This document shows positions 44,075 to 53,772 of a DNA stretch of 57,508 nt, in pieces. The notes beneath the pieces are model-generated. The model was not told the DNA's origin and did no database searches. It saw only the letters and a list, made by a program, of their open reading frames with translations. Numbering within the stretch: the stretch's first letter is position 1; the number at the start of each line of letters is the position of its first letter. This DNA is from Neolewinella lacunae. Lineage in GTDB: Bacteria; Bacteroidota; Bacteroidia; Chitinophagales; Saprospiraceae. The stretch lies in the NCBI RefSeq assembly GCF_014349155.1, contig NZ_JACSIT010000085.1:1-57508 (forward strand). The letters run 5' to 3'. A program made the translations under genes and the position numbers.

Positions 44075-44244
44075 GGTGGGTGGTTACTAGTGCAGCATAG
44101 GTAAGGACAATGGGCGCTACATTTTTGCTTGCTGATTGTTAGGCGGTTGGTAAACTTTAATACAACTAATGCTCGTGGTCCCTCTGGGCGTAATTGATTG
44201 TGTAGGAAAAACCAAAAAATCAGGGCTGAAAAATTAGGTCAGCG

Positions 44245-45330
44245 CTAAAACGCTTCGGCAAAACCAAAGTAGAAATTGCGGCCTCCTTCGGCGAAGGCAA
44301 TGTCCATGCGTAATGCCACATTTTCTCCGGGGATGACGGCAAAACGGAGTCCAACTCCCCCGGCCATACGCCAGGGGGCGCTGAAGTTAAGCCACTGGTT
44401 GCTTACGTTGCCCAAGCCAACGAAGGTAGTTGCCCCTAGCCAAGGCAATAGCCCGAAGCGGTATTCTGCCTGCCCAGCCAGCAGGTGTCGGTCTCTAAAG
44501 CGCCCGCGGTAAATACCTCGCATGGTGTTTTCTCCGCCCAACAGCGCTAATTCAGTAAAGGGAACTTCTCCTGCCGTCATCGTTTGTAATAGCTGGAACG
44601 CCAGTACTTTTTTGCCTTTTTGATCGAGTGGAAAGTAGGCACGAAGGTCGGAGGTGAGGCGCGAGAAGTTGTGGGTTCCTGCCCAGTTTTTGCGGTAGCC
44701 CTCCCAAGTCACATTCAGGAAGCAGTTGCGGGTAGGGGTCAGGATATCATCCCGGTTATCGAGGAGAAAGGATGCCATGGGGCCTAACCCTGAACTACCC
44801 TCCAACCCTGCTGGATTTTCGCTGGCCAGCACCCCACCTTCAGGCCAAGAGAGGTTGAAAGTGTTGAAATAGCGCAGGCCACCGCCTACAAAAACGGATG
44901 GGCGGATGCGGAAAAGTGCTTGTTGCTGGGCCTGGAAGTAGGATAAGCCGATGCTTTCCTCATTTGAACGGGGCATTTCCGCCCCTATGCCATAGTAGAA
45001 TTGAGGAAACTTGTAAAGGTCAATTTCTCCGGGAAGAAACCATTTTTCCCCCCGCAAGAAGGTGCGGTGATCTGTATGGAAGAAGTATTGCTGGTTAGTG
45101 GTTAGAATGGCTACTGCGTTGGCATTCGAACGACGTGCAATGGAATCGGCACGGCTTCCCTGATAGAGTAGGGTAGCATTGATGCCAAATTGCCATTTTG
45201 TTTCCGGGGCGTAGCCGATAACCGGTGCAAAAGACCAGCGTGCAGCGGTAGGGAAATCTCTTTGTTGTGCCTGGGTCTTTCCCCAAGCAAGTGCGCAAAG
45301 CAGTGTAAAGGCCAGCAGCAGCTTGTTCAT
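44245..45330 (-). CDS. Omp85-superfamily outer-membrane barrel without POTRA domains
   Basis: 361 residues. Signal peptide (LLLAFTLLCALAWGKTQAQ) then directly a 16-strand-type barrel of the Omp85/BamA/TamA family. The conserved loop-6 motif reads GGENTMRGIYRGRFRDRH. No POTRA repeats precede the barrel, as in 'no-N-term' Omp85 proteins. Role likely outer-membrane transport or protein/lipid insertion; here last in the RiPP array, one base past the TonB receptor gene. Confidence 0.8.
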   Translation of the reverse strand: MNKLLLAFTLLCALAWGKTQAQQRDFPTAARWSFAPVIGYAPETKWQFGINATLLYQGSRADSIARRSNANAVAILTTNQQYFFHTDHRTFLRGEKWFLPGEIDLYKFPQFYYGIGAEMPRSNEESIGLSYFQAQQQALFRIRPSVFVGGGLRYFNTFNLSWPEGGVLASENPAGLEGSSGLGPMASFLLDNRDDILTPTRNCFLNVTWEGYRKNWAGTHNFSRLTSDLRAYFPLDQKGKKVLAFQLLQTMTAGEVPFTELALLGGENTMRGIYRGRFRDRHLLAGQAEYRFGLLPWLGATTFVGLGNVSNQWLNFSAPWRMAGGVGLRFAVIPGENVALRMDIAFAEGGRNFYFGFAEAF

Positions 45331-45331
45331 T

Positions 45332-47512
45332 TTAAAGCCAGTTTACCATTACCCCCAAAAAAAGTAAGCGGCGGGAAAAAAGTTCAAAGCGCGATGCCGT
45401 ATAATCGAAATTGTAGGCCACCCCACTGGGGTTTTCGTAGTCAAAGGCGTTGTTGAGGTTGGCGAAAGCAAGTACTGACCAAGATTCGCCGAGGGGGATG
45501 AGCTTTGAAACATTTGCGTTCAGCAGAAAATAATTGGGCAGGCGGCGGGGCATTTCGGCTGGTCCAAAAATGGGCGCATAGAGTTCGAGGGCTTCGTTAA
45601 AACGCACGGCTTGTAAAGGGGAGTAGAGCGTCCCTGCCCGCCAGATGCTGCTCAGCCCAAAAGTCCAGCCGCCGGGTGCCTGGTATTGGGCCGTACTGCG
45701 GAGGAAAAAGGGCACGTCAAAGGCATCGAAATTACGGACTTCCTGTTGTTCACCGCTGACGCGGAGCAGGGTGCCCGCTAGGGAGAGGGTTAACTTGGGG
45801 GGGATGCGAAAGTCAATGCCTGATTCCGCACCCCAAACGGTTCTTGCCCGGTCCTTCAATTGCTCCTGCTTGTGGTAAAGCCCCGCTTGGTATACCCAGC
45901 GTTTGCGGCGATATTCGTAATCAATGGCGAGCTGCTGACTCAGTATTTGGGCTTCTCCTGGGGCCACCAGGCCAGCGGGGTTGAGCCGCCGGTAATTGCC
46001 CGCTGAAAATAAAACCCGCTGCCGGTTGGTGGGCGTCCACTCCCCGTACACCTGTCCGCCCAAAAACCGGGGGGCGGGGCCAATGGGCAATTGCCCCCGT
46101 ACCCCGAGTCCGAGTCGCCAGTGTGGCCCTAACTCACGATTGGCGAAAGAATAGGCTTCGTACAAGGGCAGGATTTCCGTACCCGTAAACTCCGTCACAG
46201 GGTCGGTGGGTCGGAGGGCGTAATCGTAAGCAGGAACCGTTCCTTGGGCTACTAGGCGGCGGTGATCGGCCGTGAGGCCCGTTTGCCAAGTCCAGGGGCC
46301 CAACAGGGTGCGGTAGGCCAGGCTGAAATACAGGTCTTCTCCCTGGGAGGCAATGTTGAGGTTACCGCCGCCGAAAGTTGCCCGGTCCCTCGTCCAGCCC
46401 AAAGCGGTAGAAAAATAGGCATTCTTTCCCGTGCGGCGGCGGTAACTCAAAACCGTAGAATGGCGGTACCGGGATTGGTCGAAGCGGAGGTCGGCGTTGC
46501 TGGGGTGCTCGGTCAGGAAGCGGTAGCTTTCATCCAATTGGTAGTGCAGAAGTTTTAAATTACTGACGGAGTCAGGCCGCCAATGCCAGTATACGCCGCC
46601 GTCTACGGCTCGGAAGGAGGGCAACTGCGCTAAGGCCGCAGGGTTCGCCTGGGTGAGTAAATCGGACGGCTGGTAACTGCCGAAGACTAAAAAACGCCCC
46701 CGCTGGCCCGTTGCTCCGGCCAGGTTCAGTCCTAGGCCAGCCAGAGAAAGCGTGGCTCCTCCGTAGAGCTGCTCAGGGAGTTGTTCGCTGCCTTGGAGGC
46801 TGATCAAGCCAGCGGCTACGTTGCCAAATTCCAGGGGGGGATTGGAAGGGAAGACTTGCACATCTTCTAATGTGGCGGTATTAAAGATGCTGAAAGTGCC
46901 AATACCCTCCAGCTGGGCAAACCGCACCGCCCCGTACAGGGGGACGCCCTCAAAAAAAACGGAGGAGGCATTGGGGGAACTGCCCCTTAAACTCACCGCC
47001 GCCGATTCATCCGTGTTGGTGGCCGAAGGGCTAGCCGTAACCGCAAGTAAGGGGTCGGCCTTTGCAATGGGATTGGTGTAGATCTCCAGCGGGTCTAGCT
47101 TCTCCACCCGAAAACCAGCGGCCAAGACTTGCTCAGCACTTATTTCCACTTGGGCCAACTCATTGGAAGCATCCTGTAGCCGCAGCTGAAGTTCTTTCTC
47201 TTTGGAGGGAAGTTCAGGGTGAGGCAAGACGAGTAAGCGGTAACCGATAAAGCTGACTTCCAGCTGGCACTTCTCAGCGAAATCCGGCGAGGGAGGCGCA
47301 AGATAAAATTCCCCGGCTGCGTCCGTAGTCGTGCCCCCCAGCAGGTGTTCTCCGGCTACCCAACTAAGGGTAGCTCCCGGCAGGGGCTCCCCGTTAGCCA
47401 GGTCTACAACACTGCCCCGCCACCCCTCGCCCTGCCCCTGGGCAACGGCACAGAAGAGCCAAGCCAATAAAAATAATGGGTAGGGCCAAGGGGATGAAGG
47501 TAGCTTAAACAT
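45332..47512 (-). CDS. TonB-dependent receptor with carboxypeptidase-like domain
   Basis: 726 residues. Signal peptide (LFLLAWLFCAVAQGQ), CarboxypepD_reg-like domain (about 30-110; GSVVDLANGEPLPGATLSW), plug (about 140-260; AVSLRGSSPNASSVFFEGVPL) and a barrel ending in FSRRLLFLGVMVNWL. It transports a ligand across the outer membrane using TonB. Place inside the RiPP array suggests uptake or release of the peptide or of a cofactor such as a metal; this is inference. One base separates it from the Omp85 gene. Confidence 0.87.
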   Translation of the reverse strand: MFKLPSSPWPYPLFLLAWLFCAVAQGQGEGWRGSVVDLANGEPLPGATLSWVAGEHLLGGTTTDAAGEFYLAPPSPDFAEKCQLEVSFIGYRLLVLPHPELPSKEKELQLRLQDASNELAQVEISAEQVLAAGFRVEKLDPLEIYTNPIAKADPLLAVTASPSATNTDESAAVSLRGSSPNASSVFFEGVPLYGAVRFAQLEGIGTFSIFNTATLEDVQVFPSNPPLEFGNVAAGLISLQGSEQLPEQLYGGATLSLAGLGLNLAGATGQRGRFLVFGSYQPSDLLTQANPAALAQLPSFRAVDGGVYWHWRPDSVSNLKLLHYQLDESYRFLTEHPSNADLRFDQSRYRHSTVLSYRRRTGKNAYFSTALGWTRDRATFGGGNLNIASQGEDLYFSLAYRTLLGPWTWQTGLTADHRRLVAQGTVPAYDYALRPTDPVTEFTGTEILPLYEAYSFANRELGPHWRLGLGVRGQLPIGPAPRFLGGQVYGEWTPTNRQRVLFSAGNYRRLNPAGLVAPGEAQILSQQLAIDYEYRRKRWVYQAGLYHKQEQLKDRARTVWGAESGIDFRIPPKLTLSLAGTLLRVSGEQQEVRNFDAFDVPFFLRSTAQYQAPGGWTFGLSSIWRAGTLYSPLQAVRFNEALELYAPIFGPAEMPRRLPNYFLLNANVSKLIPLGESWSVLAFANLNNAFDYENPSGVAYNFDYTASRFELFSRRLLFLGVMVNWL

Positions 47513-47535
47513 CGGCTAAGCTTCAAAGGTATTGG

Positions 47536-48258
47536 TTAACGCTTATTTTCCAATTCGGGTCGCAACACGTTTTTTACCCAAGCGAAGGCCGGGTAGTCCG
47601 TTAAGATTCCTTGGTAAACATCCCGGGCCTCAACGGGTCGTTCTTGGTCTTCCAAGACAATACCCAACCAAGCACGGGCGTGGGGGTATAGCCATTGATC
47701 CATTGCCTCACACCCCATGATTTCGATGGCTTGGCGCAGGCTCTCTTCCGCTATCGCAACGCTACCGCCCCAGTTTTCGGGGGTGTTGTACTGGGCAATC
47801 CCGTAAAAGGTTAACACCAAAGGAGATGTCGGCGCTGTCTTGAGTGCTTTGCGGTAAAGTTTTTGGGACTTAGGCCCCAGGATCATGCCTTTCATTGGGG
47901 AGTAAGCCATTTTCAGTCCGTAGATGCCCGCCAGGATGGCCTGGGATTCTGCCGCTTTGGTTCCTTCCGAGGCAGCGAGGTCCTCGGCCAGTTTTTGCGC
48001 TGGGCCAACGTATTGGTTGAAGGTCGCTCCGTCTTCGCTGGCCATGGTGTTATTGAGCAATACATAGTAGGCCTGTAAGCGGGCAAAATGGTCCGCTTCC
48101 TCGTCAGTCACTAACCAGTTGTCAACGATGGCTTTCGCACCCTCCAGGTCTCCGGCTAGGTACACCGGGAGCAGTTTGCCACCGCTCTGGGCGGTTGCGG
48201 GTAGGGTGCCAAACAGGATGGCTGCAATGAAGAGCCAAAGAAATTTTGCATTTTTCAT
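47536..48258 (-). CDS. Secreted helical-repeat (TPR-like) protein
   Basis: 240 residues with a signal peptide (LWLFIAAILFGTLPATAQ) and a helical body of TPR-like spacing (DLEGAKAIVDNWLVTDEEADH; SLRQAIEIMGCEAMDQWLYPHARAWL). No catalytic motif. Likely periplasmic binding or scaffold partner of the neighbouring receptor. Gap of 23 bases to the receptor gene. Confidence 0.7.
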   Translation of the reverse strand: MKNAKFLWLFIAAILFGTLPATAQSGGKLLPVYLAGDLEGAKAIVDNWLVTDEEADHFARLQAYYVLLNNTMASEDGATFNQYVGPAQKLAEDLAASEGTKAAESQAILAGIYGLKMAYSPMKGMILGPKSQKLYRKALKTAPTSPLVLTFYGIAQYNTPENWGGSVAIAEESLRQAIEIMGCEAMDQWLYPHARAWLGIVLEDQERPVEARDVYQGILTDYPAFAWVKNVLRPELENKR

Positions 48259-48283
48259 GGTCGAAAAATTTAGAAAGGGTTAG

Positions 48284-48868
48284 TTAAAATAGTGAAATTA
48301 GTACACCCGTTGCCAAGGGTGAATGGGGCCCAAAAAGCAGGGCGAATAAACCGATCCAAAGCACAAAGTGCAAATACCAAGGGGCACTGAAGGCGTATAA
48401 GTTGAGGTACCGGCCTACGGTTGCGTCGATGGTGGATCGGTAATAAGCCAGTAGTCCATCCATGCCATACTGATCCACATGGTCGGGTTGGTGCTCCGCC
48501 AAGTAGGCGCGTAGTCGTTGCTCTGGCAAAAGGCTATTGGCCGCCAAAGTCAGATCGGAATAAAAAGGGTTTGTCTCGATCAGCCACTGGATACAGATGG
48601 CCCAGTAAACGACCTCAAAACGCCAGATTCCCGTGAGCGACAAAACAATCGTGAGCAACAGCGTGAAAGCAGAACCAGCCCCTAAAAATAATAGACCGTC
48701 TCGTTGCGAAGGTACATCGCTAACGGCTACGTAGGGATGAGGATACGGCCGCCAACTGAAGCCAAATTTTTCAATGGTCAACCCTCGCAATCGTGCCACG
48801 GCGATGTGACCCAACTCGTGCCAGAGGGTGAAAAGCGTTATTATAGCAAGGATCACGATGAATTCCAT
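48284..48868 (-). CDS. M50-like site-2 membrane metalloprotease
   Basis: 194 residues with several TM helices. Zinc motif HELGH at residues 17-21 in the first helix and a third ligand region NPFYSDL at about 100-106, both typical of M50 proteases. Candidate for cleaving the leader of the RiPP precursor or another membrane-near step; the substrate is not shown by the sequence. Co-directional, 11 bases after the ABC permease gene. Confidence 0.8.
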   Translation of the reverse strand: MEFIVILAIITLFTLWHELGHIAVARLRGLTIEKFGFSWRPYPHPYVAVSDVPSQRDGLLFLGAGSAFTLLLTIVLSLTGIWRFEVVYWAICIQWLIETNPFYSDLTLAANSLLPEQRLRAYLAEHQPDHVDQYGMDGLLAYYRSTIDATVGRYLNLYAFSAPWYLHFVLWIGLFALLFGPHSPLATGVLISLF

Positions 48869-48879
48869 AAGCTACTGAT

Positions 48880-49599
48880 TTAACGGTACACCTGCGTGCG
48901 CCGGAATAACAAAGCAAATGAGATGAAAGAAACAACCATCCACGCAATCAACGGGAGGAGCACTCCAGTCTCACCCCGTAAGAAAGCGACTAAGTGAGTA
49001 AGGGGCAGTACGCTCGCGATGGAGTAAAGGAATGATGTTTCGCTGATCTGGAAAAAGGCTCCACACGTAAAAAGCATGAAGAAGAACAGGAAATTTAGGA
49101 AGCCGTTCTCATCGCCTTTGCGACCAGGCAGCGTCAGTAGCAGACTGAGCAACGCAAACGTTACTGAGCCCAGCGCTACTCCCGCCAAATGAAGGAACAC
49201 TTGTTCGCTAGTCGGTAAGTAACTGAATGTAAGCCCGGCCGTCAACAACAATAGTACATAGGTAAAAAGCATGAGGCTCACCCGACTCAGGAAAAGCCCT
49301 GTGAAGTGATACATTACCGGTATTGGCGTACACTTGATCACTTTGAGTAAATTGTTGGTTCGCAAGTTCTTCACAATGGGCCCAAAACCGTACAAGGCGT
49401 CGTTGGCGATGGTCATGCCGAGGATGCCAGTAAATAAGTATTCGACGTATTCAAGGTCGTCAAGCCCCCCCCAGATGTATCCGAAGAGTAAAAATAAGAA
49501 AATAGGAAAGGCTAGCGAAAAGAAAAGGGCTTCCTTGACCCTCAAAAAGGAGAGGGTTTGTAAATAGGAAGACCAACCGATTACGCGTATTGCTCGCAT
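48880..49599 (-). CDS. ABC-2 type transporter permease
   Basis: 239 residues, six predicted helices typical of the ABC-2 permease family (LFFSLAFPIFLFLLFGYIWGG near the N-terminus). Forms the membrane part of an exporter with the ATPase encoded two bases upstream. Inferred to export the mature peptide or to give self-immunity. Confidence 0.87.
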   Translation of the reverse strand: MRAIRVIGWSSYLQTLSFLRVKEALFFSLAFPIFLFLLFGYIWGGLDDLEYVEYLFTGILGMTIANDALYGFGPIVKNLRTNNLLKVIKCTPIPVMYHFTGLFLSRVSLMLFTYVLLLLTAGLTFSYLPTSEQVFLHLAGVALGSVTFALLSLLLTLPGRKGDENGFLNFLFFFMLFTCGAFFQISETSFLYSIASVLPLTHLVAFLRGETGVLLPLIAWMVVSFISFALLFRRTQVYR

Positions 49600-49601
49600 G
49601 A

Positions 49602-50519
49602 TTACTTATTTTGCGTGAGATAAAGGAAAACGTCTTTAAGGTCTTTGGGGAAAATGGATAAGCGCGGAGTAGCCAATTTCACAGCATCTAAAAACGCATT
49701 CAGATCCGCTGGGAAAACGTAGACTTTGTCGTCTTCGAAAAAGTGAGGGGATTGGACCACTGCGGGCAGGTGAAGCGCGGAGCGATCAAGCACCACTTTT
49801 TTATCCGCTACCAAATAACGGGTTGAAAGAAAGCCGCTTGGCGTATCCGCAGGGTATACCTTGCCCTGGTGGATGAAAACGATGCGGTCCGCAAAGCGTT
49901 CCGCCTCTTCCCAGTGGTGGGTGCTAAAAAGTATGGTACGGCCAGGCCGCTGAAACAAATCCCAGCATTGGTCGCGAATGAAAGGGTCTAGATTAGCCGT
50001 AGCCTCATCGAGAATGAGGAACTCTGGGCTATGCATCAAAGCCAGTAGTAGCCCAACTTTACGCCGTTCGCCGTTCGAAAGAACATAGCTCTGTTTGCGC
50101 ATCAAGGGCTCCATCCCTAACTTATCTATAATAGGCTGTAATTGCGCAAAACTCAGGCCGTGCATTAGCGCGTGGTAGCGGCTCACTTCTTGAGGCGTAA
50201 GGTAATCGAAAAGCGGAGTGTACTCAAAAACCACCCCGATGCGGCCTTTGTGAGCGGCGAAAGCATCCCCGAAAACCGATACCTCCCCTTCCATTGGGCG
50301 AATCATCCCAGTGATGAGGTCGGTTAGCGTAGACTTGCCCGCACCATTTGGGCCGAGCAAGGCTACCCGTTCACCGGGTGCTACCGAAAAGGAAACATCC
50401 CGCAAAATCCAGCGGTCATTACGCCGGAAGCCAACCCCTACTAAATTCAGGGCCAGTTTACTGTTCACCCGTTTGGTGGTTAGGTCAATTGTCTTGGTCA
50501 TCGTCCGCAGGTTTACCAA
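49602..50519 (-). CDS. ABC transporter ATP-binding protein
   Basis: 305 residues; the first ATG is used, the next one six codons in (MTKTID) is equally likely. Walker A LLGPNGAGKST, signature LSNGERRKVGLL, Walker B FLILDEATANLDP, and H-loop STHHWEEAERFADR. C-terminal ~70-residue extension as in many drug/bacteriocin exporters. Overlaps the SagB-type gene by 35 bases, so they are translated together. Confidence 0.9.
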   Translation of the reverse strand: MVNLRTMTKTIDLTTKRVNSKLALNLVGVGFRRNDRWILRDVSFSVAPGERVALLGPNGAGKSTLTDLITGMIRPMEGEVSVFGDAFAAHKGRIGVVFEYTPLFDYLTPQEVSRYHALMHGLSFAQLQPIIDKLGMEPLMRKQSYVLSNGERRKVGLLLALMHSPEFLILDEATANLDPFIRDQCWDLFQRPGRTILFSTHHWEEAERFADRIVFIHQGKVYPADTPSGFLSTRYLVADKKVVLDRSALHLPAVVQSPHFFEDDKVYVFPADLNAFLDAVKLATPRLSIFPKDLKDVFLYLTQNK

Positions 50520-51369
50520 TTACAATGCATTTTTGAACGGTTTCTGAAACCCCATTTATTCCTAGAAAGCGGTTGACTTCGTCATCCAAAAAACCGCCTA
50601 CCAAGCAGGACCCTAGCCCTAAAGCAAGGGCACTCAGGCCAGTATTCTGCGCAATCGCTCCAGTTTCCATCAGTATCCAGCGATAGCCCCGGTCGCCATA
50701 TTTTAGCATGGCGCGCTCTGCGACGCTGGTCACCAGAAACACGGCACTACAGTTGTCCATATCAACAAAAGGCGCTCCAGGAACGATACGGGCAACCTCG
50801 CTCCGGAAATCGCCGCTCTTTAAGCGTTCCAGCGCTTCCACGTCGGGGCGATAGTGGTACAATCCAAGCTCCACATCTCCGGCCAACAGAGCTACGTAGA
50901 GTTCCAAGGGGTAAAGGCCGCCTCCCGACGGGGCATACCGAAAGCCTACCTTTTCTTCTTCCCCGAGCTGTTCGTAGCGCGATATACCGTAAGTATAGTG
51001 GCACAACACAAATAGCTCACGAAGGGAAAGGTCGTAAGGGGTATAGATCCGCTCGCTACGACGGTTACCCAGCAGGGTGAAGTAGTCCGCTTGCGACGGA
51101 GGCCCAAGTAACTGGTATTCGGTCAAGGATACTCTCTTTGCCCCTGGATATACCTTGTAGGGCCGTTGAGACCGTTGACGGAAATAATCAGTATCGAATC
51201 GCGCTAAACCGATCCCGTAGCGCCTCGCCAGAAAACGGTCTAACTTGCTGTTTTCGTGGTAGATCAACGCCTGAGAGTCCGCGTATTTTTCTAAGCCATA
51301 GGGCCCAGTATCAAATTTACCGTAACGTTTTTTGTGTTGAAGGGTATGAATATCCATCAGTGAGTCCAT
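50485..51369 (-). CDS. SagB-type azoline dehydrogenase (nitroreductase fold)
   Basis: 294 residues with the FMN-binding fold of SagB: NRRSERIYTPYDLSLRELFVL, GFRYAPSGGGLYPLELYVAL, RWILMETGAIAQNTGLSALALGLGSCLVGGFLDDEVNRFLG. It would oxidise azolines to azoles in the modified core. Its presence marks the locus as azole-forming. Two bases separate it from the YcaO gene, and its 3' end overlaps the ABC ATPase gene. Confidence 0.88.
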   Translation of the reverse strand: MDSLMDIHTLQHKKRYGKFDTGPYGLEKYADSQALIYHENSKLDRFLARRYGIGLARFDTDYFRQRSQRPYKVYPGAKRVSLTEYQLLGPPSQADYFTLLGNRRSERIYTPYDLSLRELFVLCHYTYGISRYEQLGEEEKVGFRYAPSGGGLYPLELYVALLAGDVELGLYHYRPDVEALERLKSGDFRSEVARIVPGAPFVDMDNCSAVFLVTSVAERAMLKYGDRGYRWILMETGAIAQNTGLSALALGLGSCLVGGFLDDEVNRFLGINGVSETVQKCIVIGKPADDDQDN

Positions 51370-51371
51370 TG

Positions 51372-52673
51372 TTAAGGGAAGGGATGGGGATACGGATTTA
51401 GCTGGTCGAAGTCACGCACCAAGTATCCTAGCTTTTCAGGAACTTCGTAGAGCCGACGGCCACCGGAGAAATAGTGAGCGTAAGAGCCTGCCATTTCAAT
51501 TAGCTGTGGTACAATCACCCTAAGGCTGCAAAATCCAGCTTGTCGTACATCTGGAGTGCTAAGGTCCTTGCAAAGCACACTGTAGCCTTTGTCGTCCAAT
51601 AACTTGGTGATTCGGCGTATTTCTTCCCGATCCGTGTTGGTGCGTTTCTCATAGAAATTTATTTTTTTTTCCGCATCCTTAAACCGCCAACGATCAAAAA
51701 CGTGCCAAAGGTCCGGGCGCTTTTGGTAGAAAATCGAATGTTCTTCAAAATTCATTATATCGTCGAAGTTGTCATCCGGCACCCAATCGGGCATTTCCCC
51801 TAACAAGTAGCGAAAATAGGAAATGGCCTGCCCGATTTCATTGGCCACTTTCTTAAGCGCATCGGCATAGGTACTGCGAGCCGCTGAACCAACGGCAACG
51901 AATTTCCCAAAATCCGATTCTCCAAAACAGAAGCCAAACACCGCCGGTACGCCCAGGTCTAGATTGACGTCAAGGAAATGGAACTCGAAGTTGCTAGGGA
52001 ATTTTTCATCTAAGTAAGCACGAATTTCCCGGTCAATAAGGATTTTAGGTACGTCCAACCACTGCATCCAGGTAATGGTGAAAGAATCGCGCTCAATGTT
52101 TTCGTACAACCCATTAAGAATCGCGGCGTGCTCGTTGACGTGGCCAGCCATCCCGGTAGATGACGTCACCGCCACCCATTCTTCTTCCTCTACCCAAGGG
52201 ATGTAGATCAGGCTTCCTGGATAAAGTACTTTCCTCCCGCAGCCAATATCCCAGCATTCTACCCAGTTTACTTCACTTTTTTCAGTAAAAGGAATAATGG
52301 GGAAATCAAATTTTTCGTACTGTTTCTCGTGGTATAGCGCAATTTCGCGGGGAGAAAATGCACCGCGCTCTTTGAGTTGCTCATAGCTCCCAAAAACTAG
52401 GCTTTCACGGTTGTAGAAGGCCGGGCAGTAGCGTTCAACTACTTCGCCCACGGTAGTTAAGATGGCATTGTCCCAATTCGGCGCACAGCCACTGCTTCGG
52501 CCACTGAACTTAAATCCCCCTACTTTGGTCGAGTCTCCCGGCCATACGCCGAAACTCACCAACTTGGGGTCATAATCCATGCGCGGCAAGCGAAAAATGT
52601 GTTGTAGCACTCCCAGCTCGGGTGAAATGAGCTTAAGGCCATTACGCAATCCACTTTTACGGGTATCGACCAT
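51372..52673 (-). CDS. YcaO-domain cyclodehydratase
   Basis: 433 residues. YcaO ATP-binding region: SSGCA (60-64) and EVVERY (77-82), second Glu-rich helix NGLYENIERDSF (about 188-199), and ARSTYADALKKVANEIGQA. The C-terminus ends in NPYPHPFP, the PxPxP-type motif common to azoline-forming YcaO enzymes. Uses ATP to activate the amide backbone so that Cys, Ser or Thr cyclise to azolines. Works with the RRE/E1-like protein encoded just upstream. Confidence 0.92.
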   Translation of the reverse strand: MVDTRKSGLRNGLKLISPELGVLQHIFRLPRMDYDPKLVSFGVWPGDSTKVGGFKFSGRSSGCAPNWDNAILTTVGEVVERYCPAFYNRESLVFGSYEQLKERGAFSPREIALYHEKQYEKFDFPIIPFTEKSEVNWVECWDIGCGRKVLYPGSLIYIPWVEEEEWVAVTSSTGMAGHVNEHAAILNGLYENIERDSFTITWMQWLDVPKILIDREIRAYLDEKFPSNFEFHFLDVNLDLGVPAVFGFCFGESDFGKFVAVGSAARSTYADALKKVANEIGQAISYFRYLLGEMPDWVPDDNFDDIMNFEEHSIFYQKRPDLWHVFDRWRFKDAEKKINFYEKRTNTDREEIRRITKLLDDKGYSVLCKDLSTPDVRQAGFCSLRVIVPQLIEMAGSYAHYFSGGRRLYEVPEKLGYLVRDFDQLNPYPHPFP

Positions 52674-52685
52674 GGCAAAGGAGAT

Positions 52686-53705
52686 TTAATTGTAAATGAT
52701 GAGGGGTTCTAACCAGGGAGCCGAGGCGTGTTCCAATTCAGGCTTACACACTGGGCAAACTGGTGCTTTAAGAAACGGGTGGATAGCAGTCTCCATGTCG
52801 TAAAGATCGAAGGTGACCATGTTGCCATAAGTAACGGGAACCGCGAAGTCAAGACGGAATTTCATCAGCTCTAGTATGGCCAAAGAAGCGATCACGTCGT
52901 AAGCAGGCATGGGAGCCCCTTGGCTTTTGGCAGCAATGCGTTGTTCCGTCAAATAAGCCTCATAATGCTCAAATTGATTGACGTGCTCCAGGTGGCTTTT
53001 ACGGCGACTACTCAGGCAGTGGTAGCAGCCCGTGTCCTTACCCATAAAGAGGGGACCAACGGAGGCACTCAACCCGTCCATCCCCCGGATGAGTAACCAA
53101 GGCCTATTATTGGCTAAGGCTCGGCGGTTGATCTGGTCGAGCTGGTAAGGGTGCCAGTCATCATAAGCACAGATGAGGAGGTCTTGCTCTAGCAGCTTTC
53201 CCAGCTTCGTTTCCTCCAAAGCCTGCGCTGGTCTTGCCAGTTGCTCTATGCGGACCAGCCCACTTAAGCGGGCTTTCTGTTCGATCAATTCTACCAGGTG
53301 ACCATCACCAATAATTCCCAGGCTGGTACTTGCCCACTTATTTTGTAGTGCTATTGCGCTTTCCCCCAATTGAGCAAATTCTACCCTACTCCAAAAAAGG
53401 TACTGAGGCGCGCTCTTTCGCTTGAGCAATTCACGCAATGTATAATCCGTAATAATGCCATTGTCGCGCAAATCCTGTACAATGGATATTACTTTCTCGC
53501 GGGGGAACTGGACGCTTAACTGCTCAATCAGTACTTCCGTACCCCCCGGGGTAGGTTTTTTCTGCAGCATTTGTACAATTAGCTCAAATATTTCCTTTTC
53601 CGTTTTTCCTTCGAACTTTATTTCTATTCCAGTTTCCTTATTCCTTACCTGGTATCCGTCAATTTTTTCATCAGGAAAGATGTCCATAATTTCATTTAGT
53701 ACCAT
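52686..53705 (-). CDS. RRE/E1 (ThiF)-like RiPP leader-binding cyclodehydratase partner
   Basis: 339 residues. N-terminus (about 1-100) has the winged-helix pattern of a RiPP recognition element; residues 130-320 are an E1/ThiF-like fold with a degenerate nucleotide loop. Two CxxC pairs, GCYHCLSSRR (about 228-231) and CPVCKPE (about 317-320), should hold a structural zinc. Such Ocin-ThiF proteins bind the precursor leader and activate YcaO. Gene starts 67 bases after the precursor stop, past the hairpin attenuator. Confidence 0.87.
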   Translation of the reverse strand: MVLNEIMDIFPDEKIDGYQVRNKETGIEIKFEGKTEKEIFELIVQMLQKKPTPGGTEVLIEQLSVQFPREKVISIVQDLRDNGIITDYTLRELLKRKSAPQYLFWSRVEFAQLGESAIALQNKWASTSLGIIGDGHLVELIEQKARLSGLVRIEQLARPAQALEETKLGKLLEQDLLICAYDDWHPYQLDQINRRALANNRPWLLIRGMDGLSASVGPLFMGKDTGCYHCLSSRRKSHLEHVNQFEHYEAYLTEQRIAAKSQGAPMPAYDVIASLAILELMKFRLDFAVPVTYGNMVTFDLYDMETAIHPFLKAPVCPVCKPELEHASAPWLEPLIIYN

Positions 53706-53727
53706 GATTTGTTTTTTGTGGTGAAAA

Positions 53728-53759
53728 GGTTCCCGATCAATCGAGGCAGACCGGGAACC
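53728..53759 (-). terminator. Hairpin attenuator between precursor and enzyme genes
   Basis: GGTTCCCG and CGGGAACC form a perfect 8-bp stem with a 16-base loop; A-runs and T-runs flank it so that on the minus strand it ends in CCTTTT. It is 13 bases past the precursor stop. Such hairpins give partial termination, making more precursor transcript than enzyme transcript. Confidence 0.75.
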
Positions 53760-53772
53760 ATTTTCTACCGTA

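Noticed and set aside
48886..48905. CACCTGCGTGCGCCGG as a further copy of the 20-bp repeat
   Set aside because: Matches only the first ten bases and lies in the coding end of the permease; taken as chance.
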